Below are positions 42,287-51,420 of a DNA stretch of 64,000 nucleotides, one piece after another. The stretch is from Sinomonas humi (GTDB lineage Bacteria > Actinomycetota > Actinomycetes > Actinomycetales > Micrococcaceae), in NCBI RefSeq assembly GCF_000802235.1, contig NZ_JTDL01000141.1:124001-188000 (forward strand), in the 5' to 3' direction. The position numbers and the translations under genes are program-made. The stretch's first letter is position 1. The number at the start of each line of letters is the position of its first letter. The notes under the pieces were generated by a model. That model had not been told where the DNA came from and ran no database searches. It was given only the letters and a program-made list of their open reading frames with translations.

Positions 42287-42296
42287 CGATATATCG
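42287..42296. promoter_or_regulatory. CGATATATCG palindrome upstream of the PadR gene
   Basis: A perfect 10-bp palindrome in an AT-rich patch, 53 bp before the PadR start, with GTTAAG adjoining and GTTAACGAT further on. It is a likely autoregulatory PadR site overlapping the promoter. Confidence 0.5.
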
Positions 42297-42349
42297 TTAA
42301 GTACTGGATCACATCGGATCCGGGTTGCGTTAACGATCAGGAGGACACC

Positions 42350-42946
42350 ATGCGCGGACACCCAGAACACCACCATCACGAGGGGCGCGGCTTCGGCCCC
42401 GGCGGGCCAGGCGGCTTCGGCCCGGGGTTCGGCGGCCCCGGCTTCGGGGGCCCGGGATTCGGGCGCGGCCACGGCTTCCCGCCCGGTTTCGGGCCCAGAG
42501 GAGGCCGGCGAGCGAGCCGCGGCGACGTGCGGGCGATGATTCTCTCGCTACTCGCCGAACAGCCCCTCACCGGCTACGGCATCATCCAGGCCGCGAGCGA
42601 GCGCACCAACGGCATGTGGCGCCCCAGCCCCGGCTCGGTCTACCCAACGCTGCAGCAGCTTGTCGACGAGGACCTTGTCGAGCAGGCGGGTGAAGGGAAG
42701 CGGACGGAGTACACGCTGACCGATTCGGGCAGGGAGTACGTCGCCGGTCACGCCGAAGAGCTCCGCAAGGCGTGGGAAGCCGCCCCGGGCCGGAGCGAAG
42801 AGACCGATGCCCTCATGGAAAGCGCCATGAAATTCATGGGCGTGCTCCACCAGTTCAAAGTCGCCTCGACCGATGAGCAGCGCGCCAAGGCAGCGGCTGC
42901 CATCGACGAGGCGCGCAAGGCGCTCTACCTCATACTTGCCGAATAG
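42350..42946 (+). CDS. PadR-family transcriptional regulator with a glycine/phenylalanine/histidine-rich head
   Basis: A 198-residue regulator. Residues 1-52 are an unusual low-complexity head (PEHHHHEG, then many GPGF/GGPGF repeats). Residues about 58-130 are the PadR winged helix: MILSLLAEQPLTGYGIIQAASERTNGMWRPSPGSVYPTLQQLVDEDLVEQ. A C-terminal helix follows. The ATG follows AGGAGG. It lies 25 bp before an ABC exporter gene in the same direction, a common arrangement in which PadR represses a drug pump and itself until ligand binds. The four-histidine cluster might bind metal, which is speculative. Confidence 0.88.
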   Translation: MRGHPEHHHHEGRGFGPGGPGGFGPGFGGPGFGGPGFGRGHGFPPGFGPRGGRRASRGDVRAMILSLLAEQPLTGYGIIQAASERTNGMWRPSPGSVYPTLQQLVDEDLVEQAGEGKRTEYTLTDSGREYVAGHAEELRKAWEAAPGRSEETDALMESAMKFMGVLHQFKVASTDEQRAKAAAAIDEARKALYLILAE

Positions 42947-42971
42947 AGCGGCCGATTAGCCTAGGAGGCCT

Positions 42972-44867
42972 ATGTCCCACAACGTTTCCGGGCGACCACC
43001 CGCCGTCGTCCGCGGTGGCCGCATCTCGAGCGGCGACGCCGCGCTGCAGCGGAAGCTCAATGCGGAGGCGCCGCGCATCCCGCACCTTTTCCGCCGCATT
43101 TCGGAGCTGTTCGCCCCGCACAAGTATTCGCTCATTCTCACCGTTGTCCTGGTGCTGGCAGGGGCGGCGCTCTCCGTAGTGCCGCCGCTGCTCACCCAGA
43201 GGACGTTCGACGACGGCCTGTTCCCTCCCGGGGGCCATCCGAACCTTCCGCGGCTGGCTGAGCTCGTGGGCCTCATGATCGCGGTCTACGTCGTCTCGGC
43301 GCTGCTCGGCGTGTGGCAGACGTACGTCACGTCGACGGTTGGCAACGCGGTGATGGGCTCGCTGCGCGTGAGACTGTTCAGCCACCTCCAGTCGATGGAG
43401 CTCAGCTTCTTCACGCGCACGAAGACGGGCGTCATCCAGTCGCGCCTGCAGAACGACGTCGGCGGCGTCGCCAATGTCCTGGCCAATACGGTCTCAGGTG
43501 TGGTCGGCAACGTTGTGACCGTTATCGCGGCGTTCGTCGCGATGCTCGCGCTCAATCCGCAGCTCACCCTCATTGCCGTCCTGCTCATGCCACTGCTGGT
43601 CGTGGCCCAGCGGCGGGTGGGGCAGGTTCGGGCCAGGATTGCGACGAGGACTCAGGAGTCCCTTTCCGACATGACGGCGATCACCCAGGAATCGCTGAGC
43701 GTTTCCGGGATCCTCCTGTCGAAGAGCTTCAACCGGCAGCGGGACGAGATCGGGAAGTACTCCGCCGAGAATCGGAACCTCGTTGGCCTTCAGATCAAGC
43801 AGGCGATGAGCGGGCAGTACTTCTTCGCTCTGGTGAGCATCTTCCTGTCGTCCATTCCGGCGATCGTGTATCTCGTGGCCGGGTGGCTCCTCTCGGGGGG
43901 ATCAGTCAACATCACGGCTGGCACGATCGTCGCATTCACGACCGTCCAGGCGCGGCTACTGTTCCCGCTCATCGCGATCATGCGCGTGGCACTCGACCTC
44001 CAGACCTCCGGTGCGCTGTTCGCCCGGATCTTCGAATACCTCGACCTGCGCCCCGCGATCGTCGATGCGCCGGACGCCGCTCCGCTCCCGGTCGACACCT
44101 CGCGCCTCGGCGAGGTCGAGTTCGAGCGGGTGTCCTTCCGCTACCCGGACGCGCGCGGAGAGGAGCGCGCAACCCTCGACGACGTGTCCTTCACCATCGA
44201 GCCGGGGCAGTTCGCGGCGTTCGTTGGGCCGAGCGGAGCCGGGAAGACCACGGTCTCCTACCTCATCCCGCGCTTCTATGAGGCGAGTGCCGGATCAGTA
44301 CGGTTCGCGGGCCGGGATGTCCGCGAGATCGACCACGAGTCGCTCGTGAGCCACATCGGAATTGTGAGCCAGGAGACCTACCTCTTCCACGCCACGATCG
44401 CGGAGAACCTGCGCTACGCGAAGGCCGATGCCACCCAGGAGGAGCTCGAAGCGGCGGCGCGGGCTGCGAACATCCACGAGACGATCGTGTCCTTCCCCGA
44501 TGGCTATGACACCGTCGTCGGCGAGCGCGGCTACCGGCTCTCGGGCGGCGAGAAGCAGCGCATCGCCATCGCCCGCGTGCTGCTCAAGGACCCCGAGGTG
44601 CTCGTCCTCGACGAGGCGACGAGCGCCCTCGACACGATCTCCGAGCGCGCAGTCCAACAGGCCCTCGACACCGCCGCGCACGGGCGCACGACGATCGCGA
44701 TCGCCCACCGCCTCTCGACCATCGTCGGCGCTGACGTCATCTACGTGGTGGACCACGGTCGGATCATCGAGCACGGTTCCCACGCGGAGCTGCTCATCGC
44801 GGGCGGTGCCTATGCCAGGCTCTACGCGGAGCAGGCGGCGGAGCCGTCCGCAACGGGCCAGCTCTAG
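42972..44867 (+). CDS. ABC exporter half-transporter (fused permease and ATPase)
   Basis: A 631-residue exporter with about six transmembrane segments (residues 55-350) and an ATPase domain: Walker A GPSGAGKTT, Q-loop VSQETYLF, signature LSGGEKQR, Walker B VLVLDEATSALD, H-loop IAHRLS. All catalytic residues are present. Half-transporters act as dimers; lack of a second half nearby suggests a homodimer. The ATG at 42972 follows AGGAGG. Regulation by the adjacent PadR protein suggests export of a toxic small molecule. Confidence 0.9.
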   Translation: MSHNVSGRPPAVVRGGRISSGDAALQRKLNAEAPRIPHLFRRISELFAPHKYSLILTVVLVLAGAALSVVPPLLTQRTFDDGLFPPGGHPNLPRLAELVGLMIAVYVVSALLGVWQTYVTSTVGNAVMGSLRVRLFSHLQSMELSFFTRTKTGVIQSRLQNDVGGVANVLANTVSGVVGNVVTVIAAFVAMLALNPQLTLIAVLLMPLLVVAQRRVGQVRARIATRTQESLSDMTAITQESLSVSGILLSKSFNRQRDEIGKYSAENRNLVGLQIKQAMSGQYFFALVSIFLSSIPAIVYLVAGWLLSGGSVNITAGTIVAFTTVQARLLFPLIAIMRVALDLQTSGALFARIFEYLDLRPAIVDAPDAAPLPVDTSRLGEVEFERVSFRYPDARGEERATLDDVSFTIEPGQFAAFVGPSGAGKTTVSYLIPRFYEASAGSVRFAGRDVREIDHESLVSHIGIVSQETYLFHATIAENLRYAKADATQEELEAAARAANIHETIVSFPDGYDTVVGERGYRLSGGEKQRIAIARVLLKDPEVLVLDEATSALDTISERAVQQALDTAAHGRTTIAIAHRLSTIVGADVIYVVDHGRIIEHGSHAELLIAGGAYARLYAEQAAEPSATGQL

Positions 44868-44873
44868 GAGTGG

Positions 44874-45142
44874 GTTTCGGGTACAGATACTTCGCTCCAA
44901 GGCGGTTTCGGGTACGGATACTTCGTTCCAAGGCGGTTTCGGGTACGGATACTTCGCTCCAAGACGGTTTCGGGTACGGATAATCGCCGCACGCATCGTC
45001 TCTGAAGCGCGCACGACGGCGGGTTCCCCGGCAAGCGCGGGCCGCGCCCCGGCGTCGTGCGTCAGTAAGAGCGGGAGCGAGCGAAAAGGCGGACGTATCC
45101 GTACCCGAAACGGTGAAAAGACGCGGTATCTGTACCCGAAAC
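44874..45142. repeat. 31-bp tandem repeats of the GTTTCGGGTAC family facing inverted copies
   Basis: Three full 31-bp units start at 44874, 44905 and 44936, with a partial fourth at 44967; each begins GTTTCGGGTAC and contains GATACTTCG. At 45095-45111 and 45125-45142 the same core recurs inverted (GTACCCGAAAC). Between the two sets, CGCACGACG (45010) pairs with CGTCGTGCG (45053). The whole 380-bp gap between the ABC exporter and rlmN is thus structured and non-coding. Confidence 0.8.
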
Positions 45143-45247
45143 GGTGAAAGGGGGCGGGGAGGGCAGAGAGGGCGGGATCATCGGAGAGAGCGGAATCATA
45201 GTCGCCCGATTGGGAATCACGAAAACCGACGTGGGATGATAGACGGG

Positions 45248-46468
45248 ATGACTTCCCCCACTCGAACCTCGAACACCCCTATGCCCTCCGATGCCGGCGA
45301 CCGCCGCCAGGTCCGCCCCGCCGCGGAGGGGTGGGAGCAGCAGCGCACGCCGGAGGGCCGGCCGCTGCTGCAGTTCGCGTCCCCGCGGGTGAAGCAGCCG
45401 CCGCAGCACCTTGCGGATCTGACGCTCGCGGAACGGCAGGCGAAGCTCAAGGAGCTCGGGCTCCCGGCGTTCCGCGCGAAGCAGCTGAGCACGCACTACT
45501 TCCAGCACTGGACCACCGATCCAGAGCGCATGAGCGATCTGCCCAAGGCCGGCCGCGAGGAACTCGTCGAGGCGATGTTCCCGCCGCTGCTCACCGAGGT
45601 CCGCCGCCTCCGCACCGACGACGGCAACACGATCAAGTTCCTCTGGCGCCTCTTCGACGGCGCGCTCGTCGAGTCCGTGCTCATGCGCTACCCGGGCCGC
45701 ATCACGCTCTGCGTCTCCTCCCAGGCCGGCTGCGGCATGAACTGCCCCTTCTGCGCCACGGGTCAGGCCGGGCTGACGCGCAACATGTCCACGGCCGAGA
45801 TCGTGGACCAGGTTGTTGCGGCGAACCGCGTGATCGCGGCTGGGGAGCTCGGCGTGACCGAGCACCCAGACGAGCGCGTCACCAACATCGTCTTCATGGG
45901 CATGGGCGAGCCGCTCGCCAACTACAAGCGGGTCATGGCCGCCGTCCACCGTTTCGTCGATCCCGCCCCGGAGGGCCTTGGCATGTCGGCGCGCAACATC
46001 ACGGTCTCGACCGTCGGCCTCGTCCCCGCGATCCGGAAGCTCGCGGACGAGGAGCTTCCGGTCACCTTTGCGCTCTCGCTCCACGCGCCCGACGACGAGC
46101 TCCGCGACGAGCTCATCCCGGTCAACAACCGCTGGAAGGTCGACGAGGCGATCGACGCTGCGTACGACTACTTCCGCAAGACGGGCCGACGCGTGAGCAT
46201 CGAGTACGCGCTCATCAAGGACATGAACGACCACGCGTGGCGCGCGGCCCTCCTAGCGAAGAAGCTCAACCAGCGCGGGCGCGGCTGGGTCCACGTGAAC
46301 CCGATCCCGCTCAACCCGACTCCGGGATCCATCTGGACCTCCTCTGAACCCGAGGTGCAGGACGAGTTCGTCGAGACCCTCCGCGCCGCCGGGATTCCGA
46401 CTACCCTGCGCGACACGCGCGGCAAGGAGATCGACGGCGCGTGCGGCCAGCTTGCCGCTGCAGAATAG
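45248..46468 (+). CDS. rlmN: 23S rRNA (adenine(2503)-C(2))-methyltransferase
   Basis: A 406-residue radical-SAM enzyme that methylates A2503 of 23S rRNA and A37 of some tRNAs. The 4Fe-4S-binding C-x3-C-x2-C is in [16 protein letters not shown]; the methyl-carrying cysteine is probably the one in [17 protein letters not shown] near the C-terminus. Other family parts: [46 protein letters not shown]. The start is uncertain: 45248 is chosen, but ATGs at 45236 and 45281 are possible. Ordinary housekeeping gene. Confidence 0.92.
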   Translation: MTSPTRTSNTPMPSDAGDRRQVRPAAEGWEQQRTPEGRPLLQFASPRVKQPPQHLADLTLAERQAKLKELGLPAFRAKQLSTHYFQHWTTDPERMSDLPKAGREELVEAMFPPLLTEVRRLRTDDGNTIKFLWRLFDGALVESVLMRYPGRITLCVSSQAGCGMNCPFCATGQAGLTRNMSTAEIVDQVVAANRVIAAGELGVTEHPDERVTNIVFMGMGEPLANYKRVMAAVHRFVDPAPEGLGMSARNITVSTVGLVPAIRKLADEELPVTFALSLHAPDDELRDELIPVNNRWKVDEAIDAAYDYFRKTGRRVSIEYALIKDMNDHAWRAALLAKKLNQRGRGWVHVNPIPLNPTPGSIWTSSEPEVQDEFVETLRAAGIPTTLRDTRGKEIDGACGQLAAAE

Positions 46469-46475
46469 GCGCCGA

Positions 46476-47651
46476 ATGAGGGGTGCGAAGGTTCGGGCCA
46501 CCTCGGGAAGCACGGGTGCCGAAAGGCAGGCGGGAGCGGACGACGGCGGAGCTCGCCACCGCGGCCCACTCGCCGTCGTCGGCCGCTTCCTGCATGAGGT
46601 GCTGTTCAGCATCGGGCCCGGGAAGAACGACCACCACGCGGCGCTGCGGGCGGCGGCGGGCCTGTTCATCCCGCTGCTGACTCTCACGCTCACGAACCGG
46701 CTCGATCTTGCGATCTTTGCGAACTTCGCTGCGTTCACCGGGATCTATGGCCGAAACGAGCCCCACCGCGTCCGCCTCGTGGCCCAAACGCGTGCCGGGC
46801 TGCTCATGATCTGCGTCATCCTTGCCGCGACGCTGTCCGCCCGGTTCAGCCCGGGCGGTGCGCTGGGGCCCTGGGCGATTGTCGCGGGGACGACGCTCGT
46901 AGCGTGGGGGTGCAGCGTCGTCGTCGCATACTGGCGGCTTCGACCCGCGGGCTCGCTGTTCCACATCTTCGCGTTCGCCGCGATTGCTTCGCTCCCGCAC
47001 CAACCACCGCTTGGCGATGCGACGCTCACAGTCGTCGCGACGTTCCTTCTGTGCCTCGCGATCGGCCTCGCCTCCCGAGTGCACCCCGGCCACCGCGCAC
47101 CGCTTACCTGGCAGGGGCTCCGCGCGGCTTGGCGAGTGCGTCTCGGAGTGACGGAACGGCGAGTGCTCTGGCTCGAGTCGATCGGCTACCTCGTAGCGTC
47201 CGCCGCGGCGGGTTCGGCCGCGACCGCGGTCGGTGAGGCGCTCGGCTTCGGGCACAACTACTGGGCGATCGTCGCCGCCGTCGTGCCGCTCGTCGGCCAC
47301 TCGACCCGCCACCGCGTGAGCCGAGGCCTCCAGCGTGTGCTCGGGACCGTCGTCGGCCTCGCGCTGCTCGCCGGAATCGCGGCGCTCCGGCCGGAACCTT
47401 GGGTCATGGTCGTGCTCATCGGCCTGTGCCAGTTCGTGGTCGAGATGCTCATCGCGAGGCAGTACTTCCTCGCGCAGGTGTTCGTGGCACCGCTCGCTCT
47501 GCTCTCAACCCTGCTCGTCGCGCACACGAACCCGGTGACCCTGCTCCACGACCGGTTCATCGATACCGCGATCGGCTCCGTGGTGGGTGTGCTCGTGGTG
47601 CTCGCCCCGCTTGTCTACGGCAGGCTGCGCTCCGCGGCCCTCCATTCCTGA
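46476..47651 (+). CDS. FUSC/aromatic-acid-exporter-like membrane protein
   Basis: A 391-residue membrane protein starting 8 bp after rlmN. About ten hydrophobic segments are arranged in two repeats, the FUSC-family pattern (FLHEVLFSIGPGKNDHHAALRAAAGLFIPLLTLTL; later FGHNYWAIVAAVVPLVGHSTRHRVSRGLQRVLGTVVGL). The HRVSRGLQRVLGTVVG stretch is the hallmark of FUSC/YccS/AaeB-like proteins, which export aromatic acids or are of unknown role. Context with rlmN is probably only positional; export of aromatics would suit the catabolic genes around it. Confidence 0.75.
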   Translation: MRGAKVRATSGSTGAERQAGADDGGARHRGPLAVVGRFLHEVLFSIGPGKNDHHAALRAAAGLFIPLLTLTLTNRLDLAIFANFAAFTGIYGRNEPHRVRLVAQTRAGLLMICVILAATLSARFSPGGALGPWAIVAGTTLVAWGCSVVVAYWRLRPAGSLFHIFAFAAIASLPHQPPLGDATLTVVATFLLCLAIGLASRVHPGHRAPLTWQGLRAAWRVRLGVTERRVLWLESIGYLVASAAAGSAATAVGEALGFGHNYWAIVAAVVPLVGHSTRHRVSRGLQRVLGTVVGLALLAGIAALRPEPWVMVVLIGLCQFVVEMLIARQYFLAQVFVAPLALLSTLLVAHTNPVTLLHDRFIDTAIGSVVGVLVVLAPLVYGRLRSAALHS

Positions 47652-47655
47652 AGGT

Positions 47656-47728
47656 CGTTTCGGGTACGCCAACATCCGCGTAGCTGTACCCGAGACGACG
47701 TGGGAGGGGAGTTCGCGTACCCGAGACG
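47656..47728. repeat. GTTTCGGGTAC-family repeat, convergent copies
   Basis: CGTTTCGGGTAC (47656-47667) faces inverted GTACCCGAGACG at 47686-47697 and 47717-47728. The stretch GTGGGAGGGGAGTTCGCGTA is the reverse complement of the 40671 type. It fills the gap between the convergent FUSC and egtD genes and may end both transcripts. Confidence 0.7.
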
Positions 47729-47754
47729 AGAGTGGTGGGGCGCGCGTCCAATGA

Positions 47755-48741
47755 CTAACGCGGCTCGGCGAGCGTGAGTGCGAACCTTCCAGCGCCATCG
47801 GTCCACTGGCCGACGACGCCGAAGCCCGCCTCCGCGAGTTCCGCAGCGAATCCTTCGGGGCGGAACTTGGCTGAGATCTCCGTGCGCAGGTCCTCGCCCG
47901 CGGCGAAGTCCACCTCGAGGTCCACGGCGGGCAGAGTCACGTGCAGGGGATGCGTCGCCCGAAGGCGCATCTCGATCCACTCCTCGCGTTCGTTCCAGAC
48001 CGCAACGTGCTCGAACGCGTCCACGTCGAAGTCAGCGCCGAGTTCCGCGTTGAGCACGCGCAGGACGTTCCGGTTGAATTCCGCGGTGACGCCCTCGGCG
48101 TCGTCGTACGCCGGGATCAGCACCGAGGGCGGCTTCACGAGGTCGGCACCGATCAGCAGCGTTCCCTCTCCCGGCCCGAGGTAGCCGCGGATCGATCGGA
48201 GGAACTCGTGCCGGGCGTCGGGTTCGAAGTTGCCGATCGTGCCGCCGAGGAACGCGACCATCCGACGGCCCTCGTGAGGCAGGAGGTGCATCTGATGTTC
48301 GAAGTCGGCGGCGACAGCCTGAAGCTCGAGCGCCGGGTACAGTTCCGCGAGTGACTCGCGCGCGGCGATGAGAGCGCTGTCGCTCACGTCGACCGCGACA
48401 TAGCGGCGCAGCGGGCCAGCCGCGGCGAGTGCGTCCAGGAGGAGCGGGGTCTTGCGGGACGAGCCGGAGCCGAGCTCCATGAGGGTGTCGGCCGGGGCGG
48501 CCGCCGCGATATCGGCGGCGTGGAGCTCGAGCGCCTCGCGTTCCGCCCGCGTCGGGTAGTACTCCTCGAGCAGTGTGATCCGCTCGAACAGTTCGCTCCC
48601 GCGCTGGTCATAGAACCACTTCGGCGGGAGGGTCTTGGGGGTCGAGCCGAGTCCTGCCAGGACGTCGCGGCGCAGGCTCTTCGCGAGGAAGTCCGGCGGG
48701 AGGTGGTGGGTTATGTCGGCGGGGGTGAACGCGGTGCTCAC
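47755..48741 (-). CDS. egtD: L-histidine N-alpha-methyltransferase (EgtD-like)
   Basis: A 328-residue SAM-dependent methyltransferase of the EgtD/DUF2260 type, which makes hercynine, the first step of ergothioneine synthesis. Family marks: KWFYDQRGSELFERITLLEEYYPTR, SAM loop LMELGSGSSRKTPLLLDA, FLGGTIGNFEPDARHEFL and FNRNVLRVLNAELGADFDVDAF. The GTG at 48741 overlaps the stop of the upstream aminotransferase gene (GTGA), so they are coupled. No egtA, egtB, egtC or egtE is adjacent, which is unusual. Some EgtD-like proteins methylate other amino acids. Confidence 0.85.
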   Translation of the reverse strand: MSTAFTPADITHHLPPDFLAKSLRRDVLAGLGSTPKTLPPKWFYDQRGSELFERITLLEEYYPTRAEREALELHAADIAAAAPADTLMELGSGSSRKTPLLLDALAAAGPLRRYVAVDVSDSALIAARESLAELYPALELQAVAADFEHQMHLLPHEGRRMVAFLGGTIGNFEPDARHEFLRSIRGYLGPGEGTLLIGADLVKPPSVLIPAYDDAEGVTAEFNRNVLRVLNAELGADFDVDAFEHVAVWNEREEWIEMRLRATHPLHVTLPAVDLEVDFAAGEDLRTEISAKFRPEGFAAELAEAGFGVVGQWTDGAGRFALTLAEPR

Positions 48742-49871
48742 GGTGCGGCGGTCTCCTTCCCGGCTGAGTCGGCGCGAACCGCCGCGATCGCTTCCTCGAG
48801 CGCGCCCAACACAAGGGTCACAGCCGCGGGCGTGGCGTTCGGCCCCATGAGACCGATCCGCCAGACCGACTCCGCGTATCGCCCCACGCCGGCTCCGATC
48901 TCGATGCTGTACCGCTCGAGAAGGTGGGAGCGTACGCGTGCCGAGTTGACGCCGTCGGGCACTCGGACGGTGGTGAGGCTTGGGAGCCGGTGGCCCTCCG
49001 CGGCGAAGAGTTCGAGTCCGAGCGCCTCGAGCCCCTCGCGGAGCGCCGCGCCGGCGGCCTCGTGCCGCGCCCACACGTTCTCCAGTCCCTCGGCCAGGAT
49101 TCGGTCGAGGCCTGCCTCGAGCCCCGCGACCATCGTCACCGGCGCCGTGTGGTGGTACGTGCGCGTATGCCCCTCGGCGGCCCCGACATATCCGCCGAGC
49201 AGGCCGATGTCGAAATACCACGAGCGAGGTTCCTTCACACGCCGCTCGAAGGCACGCTCGGAGACCGTGAAGGGCGAGAGCCCCGGCGGCACCCCCAGGC
49301 ACTTCTGCGTCCCGGCGTAACCGATGTCGATGCCCCAGTCGTCGGCGCGGAGCTCGAGACCGCCGATCGAGGTCACAGCGTCCACCAGCAGGAGGGCATC
49401 ACCCTTTCCCGCTCCGAGCGCGGCGATATCCGAACGGACTCCGGTGGAGGTCTCAGCATGGACGGCCGCGATGAGCTTCGGGTGCGGGTGCGCGCTCAGC
49501 ACGCGGTCGACGTCGACCGGCTGGCCCCACACGTGGTCCACCCGGACGACGTCGGCGCCGCACCGCCGCGCGATCTCGCACATGCGCTCGCCGAACAGGC
49601 CGTTGACCGCTATGACTGCAACGTCGCCGTCGGACACCATGTTCACGAGGGCGGCCTCCATGCCGCCCGAACCCGTTGCGCTCACGGGCCAAGTTCTGGC
49701 ATTGCGTGTGCCCCACACCTTGCGAAGACCCTCCGCAACCCGGTCCAACCGGTCGATGAAAGCCGGGTCGAGATGCCCGATCACCGGGTGGGACAGGGCC
49801 CCCATGACTTCCGGGTAGGCATTCCCTGGGCCGGGGCCGAACAGATAGCGGAATGGCAGGATTTCGGGCAC
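48738..49871 (-). CDS. Class V aminotransferase, alanine/serine-glyoxylate aminotransferase family
   Basis: A 377-residue PLP enzyme. The opening LFGPGPGNAYPEVMGALSHPVIGHLDPAF, VSATGSGGMEAALVNMV, LLLVDAVTSIGG and the PLP lysine in GYAGTQKCLGVPPGLSPF are typical of AGXT/serine-pyruvate aminotransferases. The C-terminal RIGLMGPNATPAAV matches too. It is not a cysteine-desulfurase-like EgtE, which has a different active-site loop. Its stop overlaps the egtD start by 4 bp. Possible roles are glyoxylate removal or supply of amino groups; the link with EgtD is undescribed as far as I know. Confidence 0.85.
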   Translation of the reverse strand: MPEILPFRYLFGPGPGNAYPEVMGALSHPVIGHLDPAFIDRLDRVAEGLRKVWGTRNARTWPVSATGSGGMEAALVNMVSDGDVAVIAVNGLFGERMCEIARRCGADVVRVDHVWGQPVDVDRVLSAHPHPKLIAAVHAETSTGVRSDIAALGAGKGDALLLVDAVTSIGGLELRADDWGIDIGYAGTQKCLGVPPGLSPFTVSERAFERRVKEPRSWYFDIGLLGGYVGAAEGHTRTYHHTAPVTMVAGLEAGLDRILAEGLENVWARHEAAGAALREGLEALGLELFAAEGHRLPSLTTVRVPDGVNSARVRSHLLERYSIEIGAGVGRYAESVWRIGLMGPNATPAAVTLVLGALEEAIAAVRADSAGKETAAP

Positions 49872-49925
49872 GCTTCACTGTCTCACACAGGGCCGCACTG
49901 GGCGACGGCGCGGACAGACGACGAC

Positions 49926-49956
49926 GGCGCTCCCCTTCGCGCGGAAGGGGAGCGCC
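49926..49956 (-). terminator. Hairpin between puuP-like gene and aminotransferase
   Basis: GGCGCTCCCCTTC pairs perfectly over 13 bp with GAAGGGGAGCGCC round a 5-base loop. No T-run follows, but the stem is very stable and lies just past the permease stop. Confidence 0.6.
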
Positions 49957-49989
49957 GCCGTCGTTCGTTCCGGAGAGGTGTGCGGGCAG

Positions 49990-51366
49990 CTAGGCGGTGA
50001 CGGACTCGCCGTCGAGCTCGACCGCGTCCTCCTCCCGCATGCTCACGTTGATCTTCTGCCGGAAGCCACGCGTCATGACCAGGAGGCACACGATGCCGAT
50101 GCTGAGCCAGATGGCACCGTACGTGAGGGCGTCGGACTGGAGGTTTGCCCAGAGGACGCCCGTGAGTCCCATGCCGATCAGCGGCAGCACGATGTTCCTG
50201 AAGACGTCCCGCCCCGTGCGGTACTGCTTTCGGCGGAAGACGAACAGGATGATCACCGTGAGGTTCACGAACGTGAACGCGATGAGCGCGCCGAAGTTGA
50301 TCATCGAGGAGATGAACTCGAGCGTGAACGGGATCGCGAGGAGGGAGACGGCGCCGACGAAGAGGACGGCGTAGGTCGGGGTCCGGTACTTCGGGTGGAC
50401 GAAGGAGAAGAAGCGCGAGATCGGGCCCCTGCCGTTGCGGCCCATGACGTAGATCATGCGGGAGACCGAGGCGTGCGAGGAGAGGCTCGAGGCGACCGTC
50501 GCGGCGAACGCGGCGGAGGTGAAGAGGATCTTGAAGAACTCGCCGCCGACTTTGAGGGCCATCTCGGGGAGGGTGTCGTCCGTGTTCTGGAAGCCGTCCA
50601 GGGTCGGGAAGACCGACTGGCCGAACCACGCCGCGACGAAGAAGATCGCGCCACCGATGAGGAGGGCGAGGACGATCGCCTTCGGCACCGTGTTCGTGTC
50701 CTTCGCCTCCTCCGTGTACATGGTGATCGCGTCGAAGCCGATGAAGGAGAAGCAGACGACCGTAGCGCCGCTGATGACCGCCGACATGTCCACGCCGCTG
50801 TGGAAGAGGGGGGTCGAGGAGAAGAGGGAAGCGTCGCCGGCGCCGTGGGTGAGGGCGTTCCAGGCAAGAACCACGAAGACGCCGATGAGCACCACTTCGA
50901 AGACAACGAGGATGCCGTTGACCTTCGACGTCGAGTTCATGCTCCAGAGGTTCATCACCGTGATCAGCACGACGTAGGCCACGACCCAGATCCAGGCAGG
51001 GACGTCCGGGAAGAACGACTGCATGTAGATCCGGATGAGCAGCGCGTTGACGAGCGGGAGGAGGAGGTAGTCCAGGAGCGAGGCCCAGCCGACGAGGAAG
51101 CCGAGATTCGGATGGATCGTCTCGGAGGTGTAGGTGTAGGCGGAGCCGGCTGAGGGATAGATGCGGGTCATGCGGCCGTAGCTGACGGCCGTGAAGACCA
51201 TGGCGACGAGGGCAACGAGGTAGGCAAGGGGGACTACGCCATTCGTTTCACCCGAGACGATGCCGAACGTGTCGAAGACGGTGGTCGGGGTCATGTAGCC
51301 GAGACCGAGGCCGACGATCGCCCACAGGCCGAGCGACCGTTTGAGCGCTGTTGAATTCTGAGACAT
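49990..51366 (-). CDS. APC-family permease, putrescine importer (PuuP)-like
   Basis: A 458-residue, 12-segment amino acid/polyamine/organocation transporter. GLGLGYMTPTTVFDTFGIVSG at TM1 and GSAYTYTSETIHPNLGFLVGWASLLDYL closely follow the E. coli putrescine importer PuuP, as does ISGATVVCFSFIGFDAITMYTEEA. It probably brings in putrescine or agmatine for the neighbouring enzymes. It lies 189 bp behind aguA in the same direction; that gap contains a GC-rich stem (51421-51456) that could reduce read-through. Confidence 0.83.
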   Translation of the reverse strand: MSQNSTALKRSLGLWAIVGLGLGYMTPTTVFDTFGIVSGETNGVVPLAYLVALVAMVFTAVSYGRMTRIYPSAGSAYTYTSETIHPNLGFLVGWASLLDYLLLPLVNALLIRIYMQSFFPDVPAWIWVVAYVVLITVMNLWSMNSTSKVNGILVVFEVVLIGVFVVLAWNALTHGAGDASLFSSTPLFHSGVDMSAVISGATVVCFSFIGFDAITMYTEEAKDTNTVPKAIVLALLIGGAIFFVAAWFGQSVFPTLDGFQNTDDTLPEMALKVGGEFFKILFTSAAFAATVASSLSSHASVSRMIYVMGRNGRGPISRFFSFVHPKYRTPTYAVLFVGAVSLLAIPFTLEFISSMINFGALIAFTFVNLTVIILFVFRRKQYRTGRDVFRNIVLPLIGMGLTGVLWANLQSDALTYGAIWLSIGIVCLLVMTRGFRQKINVSMREEDAVELDGESVTA

Positions 51367-51420
51367 CAGAGGCCATTTTCTTTCGTGCGATCCGTGGCGG
51401 CAATGCCAGCGGATGGGCGG

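Noticed and set aside
44874-44990. 31-bp tandem repeats considered as a CRISPR array
   Set aside because: Units abut directly with no unique spacers, there are only about 3.5 copies, and no cas gene is near.
48738-49871. EgtE (hercynylcysteine sulfoxide lyase) for the class V aminotransferase beside egtD
   Set aside because: The opening LFGPGPGNAYPEVMGAL and the AGTQKCLGVPPG loop match alanine/serine-glyoxylate aminotransferases instead.
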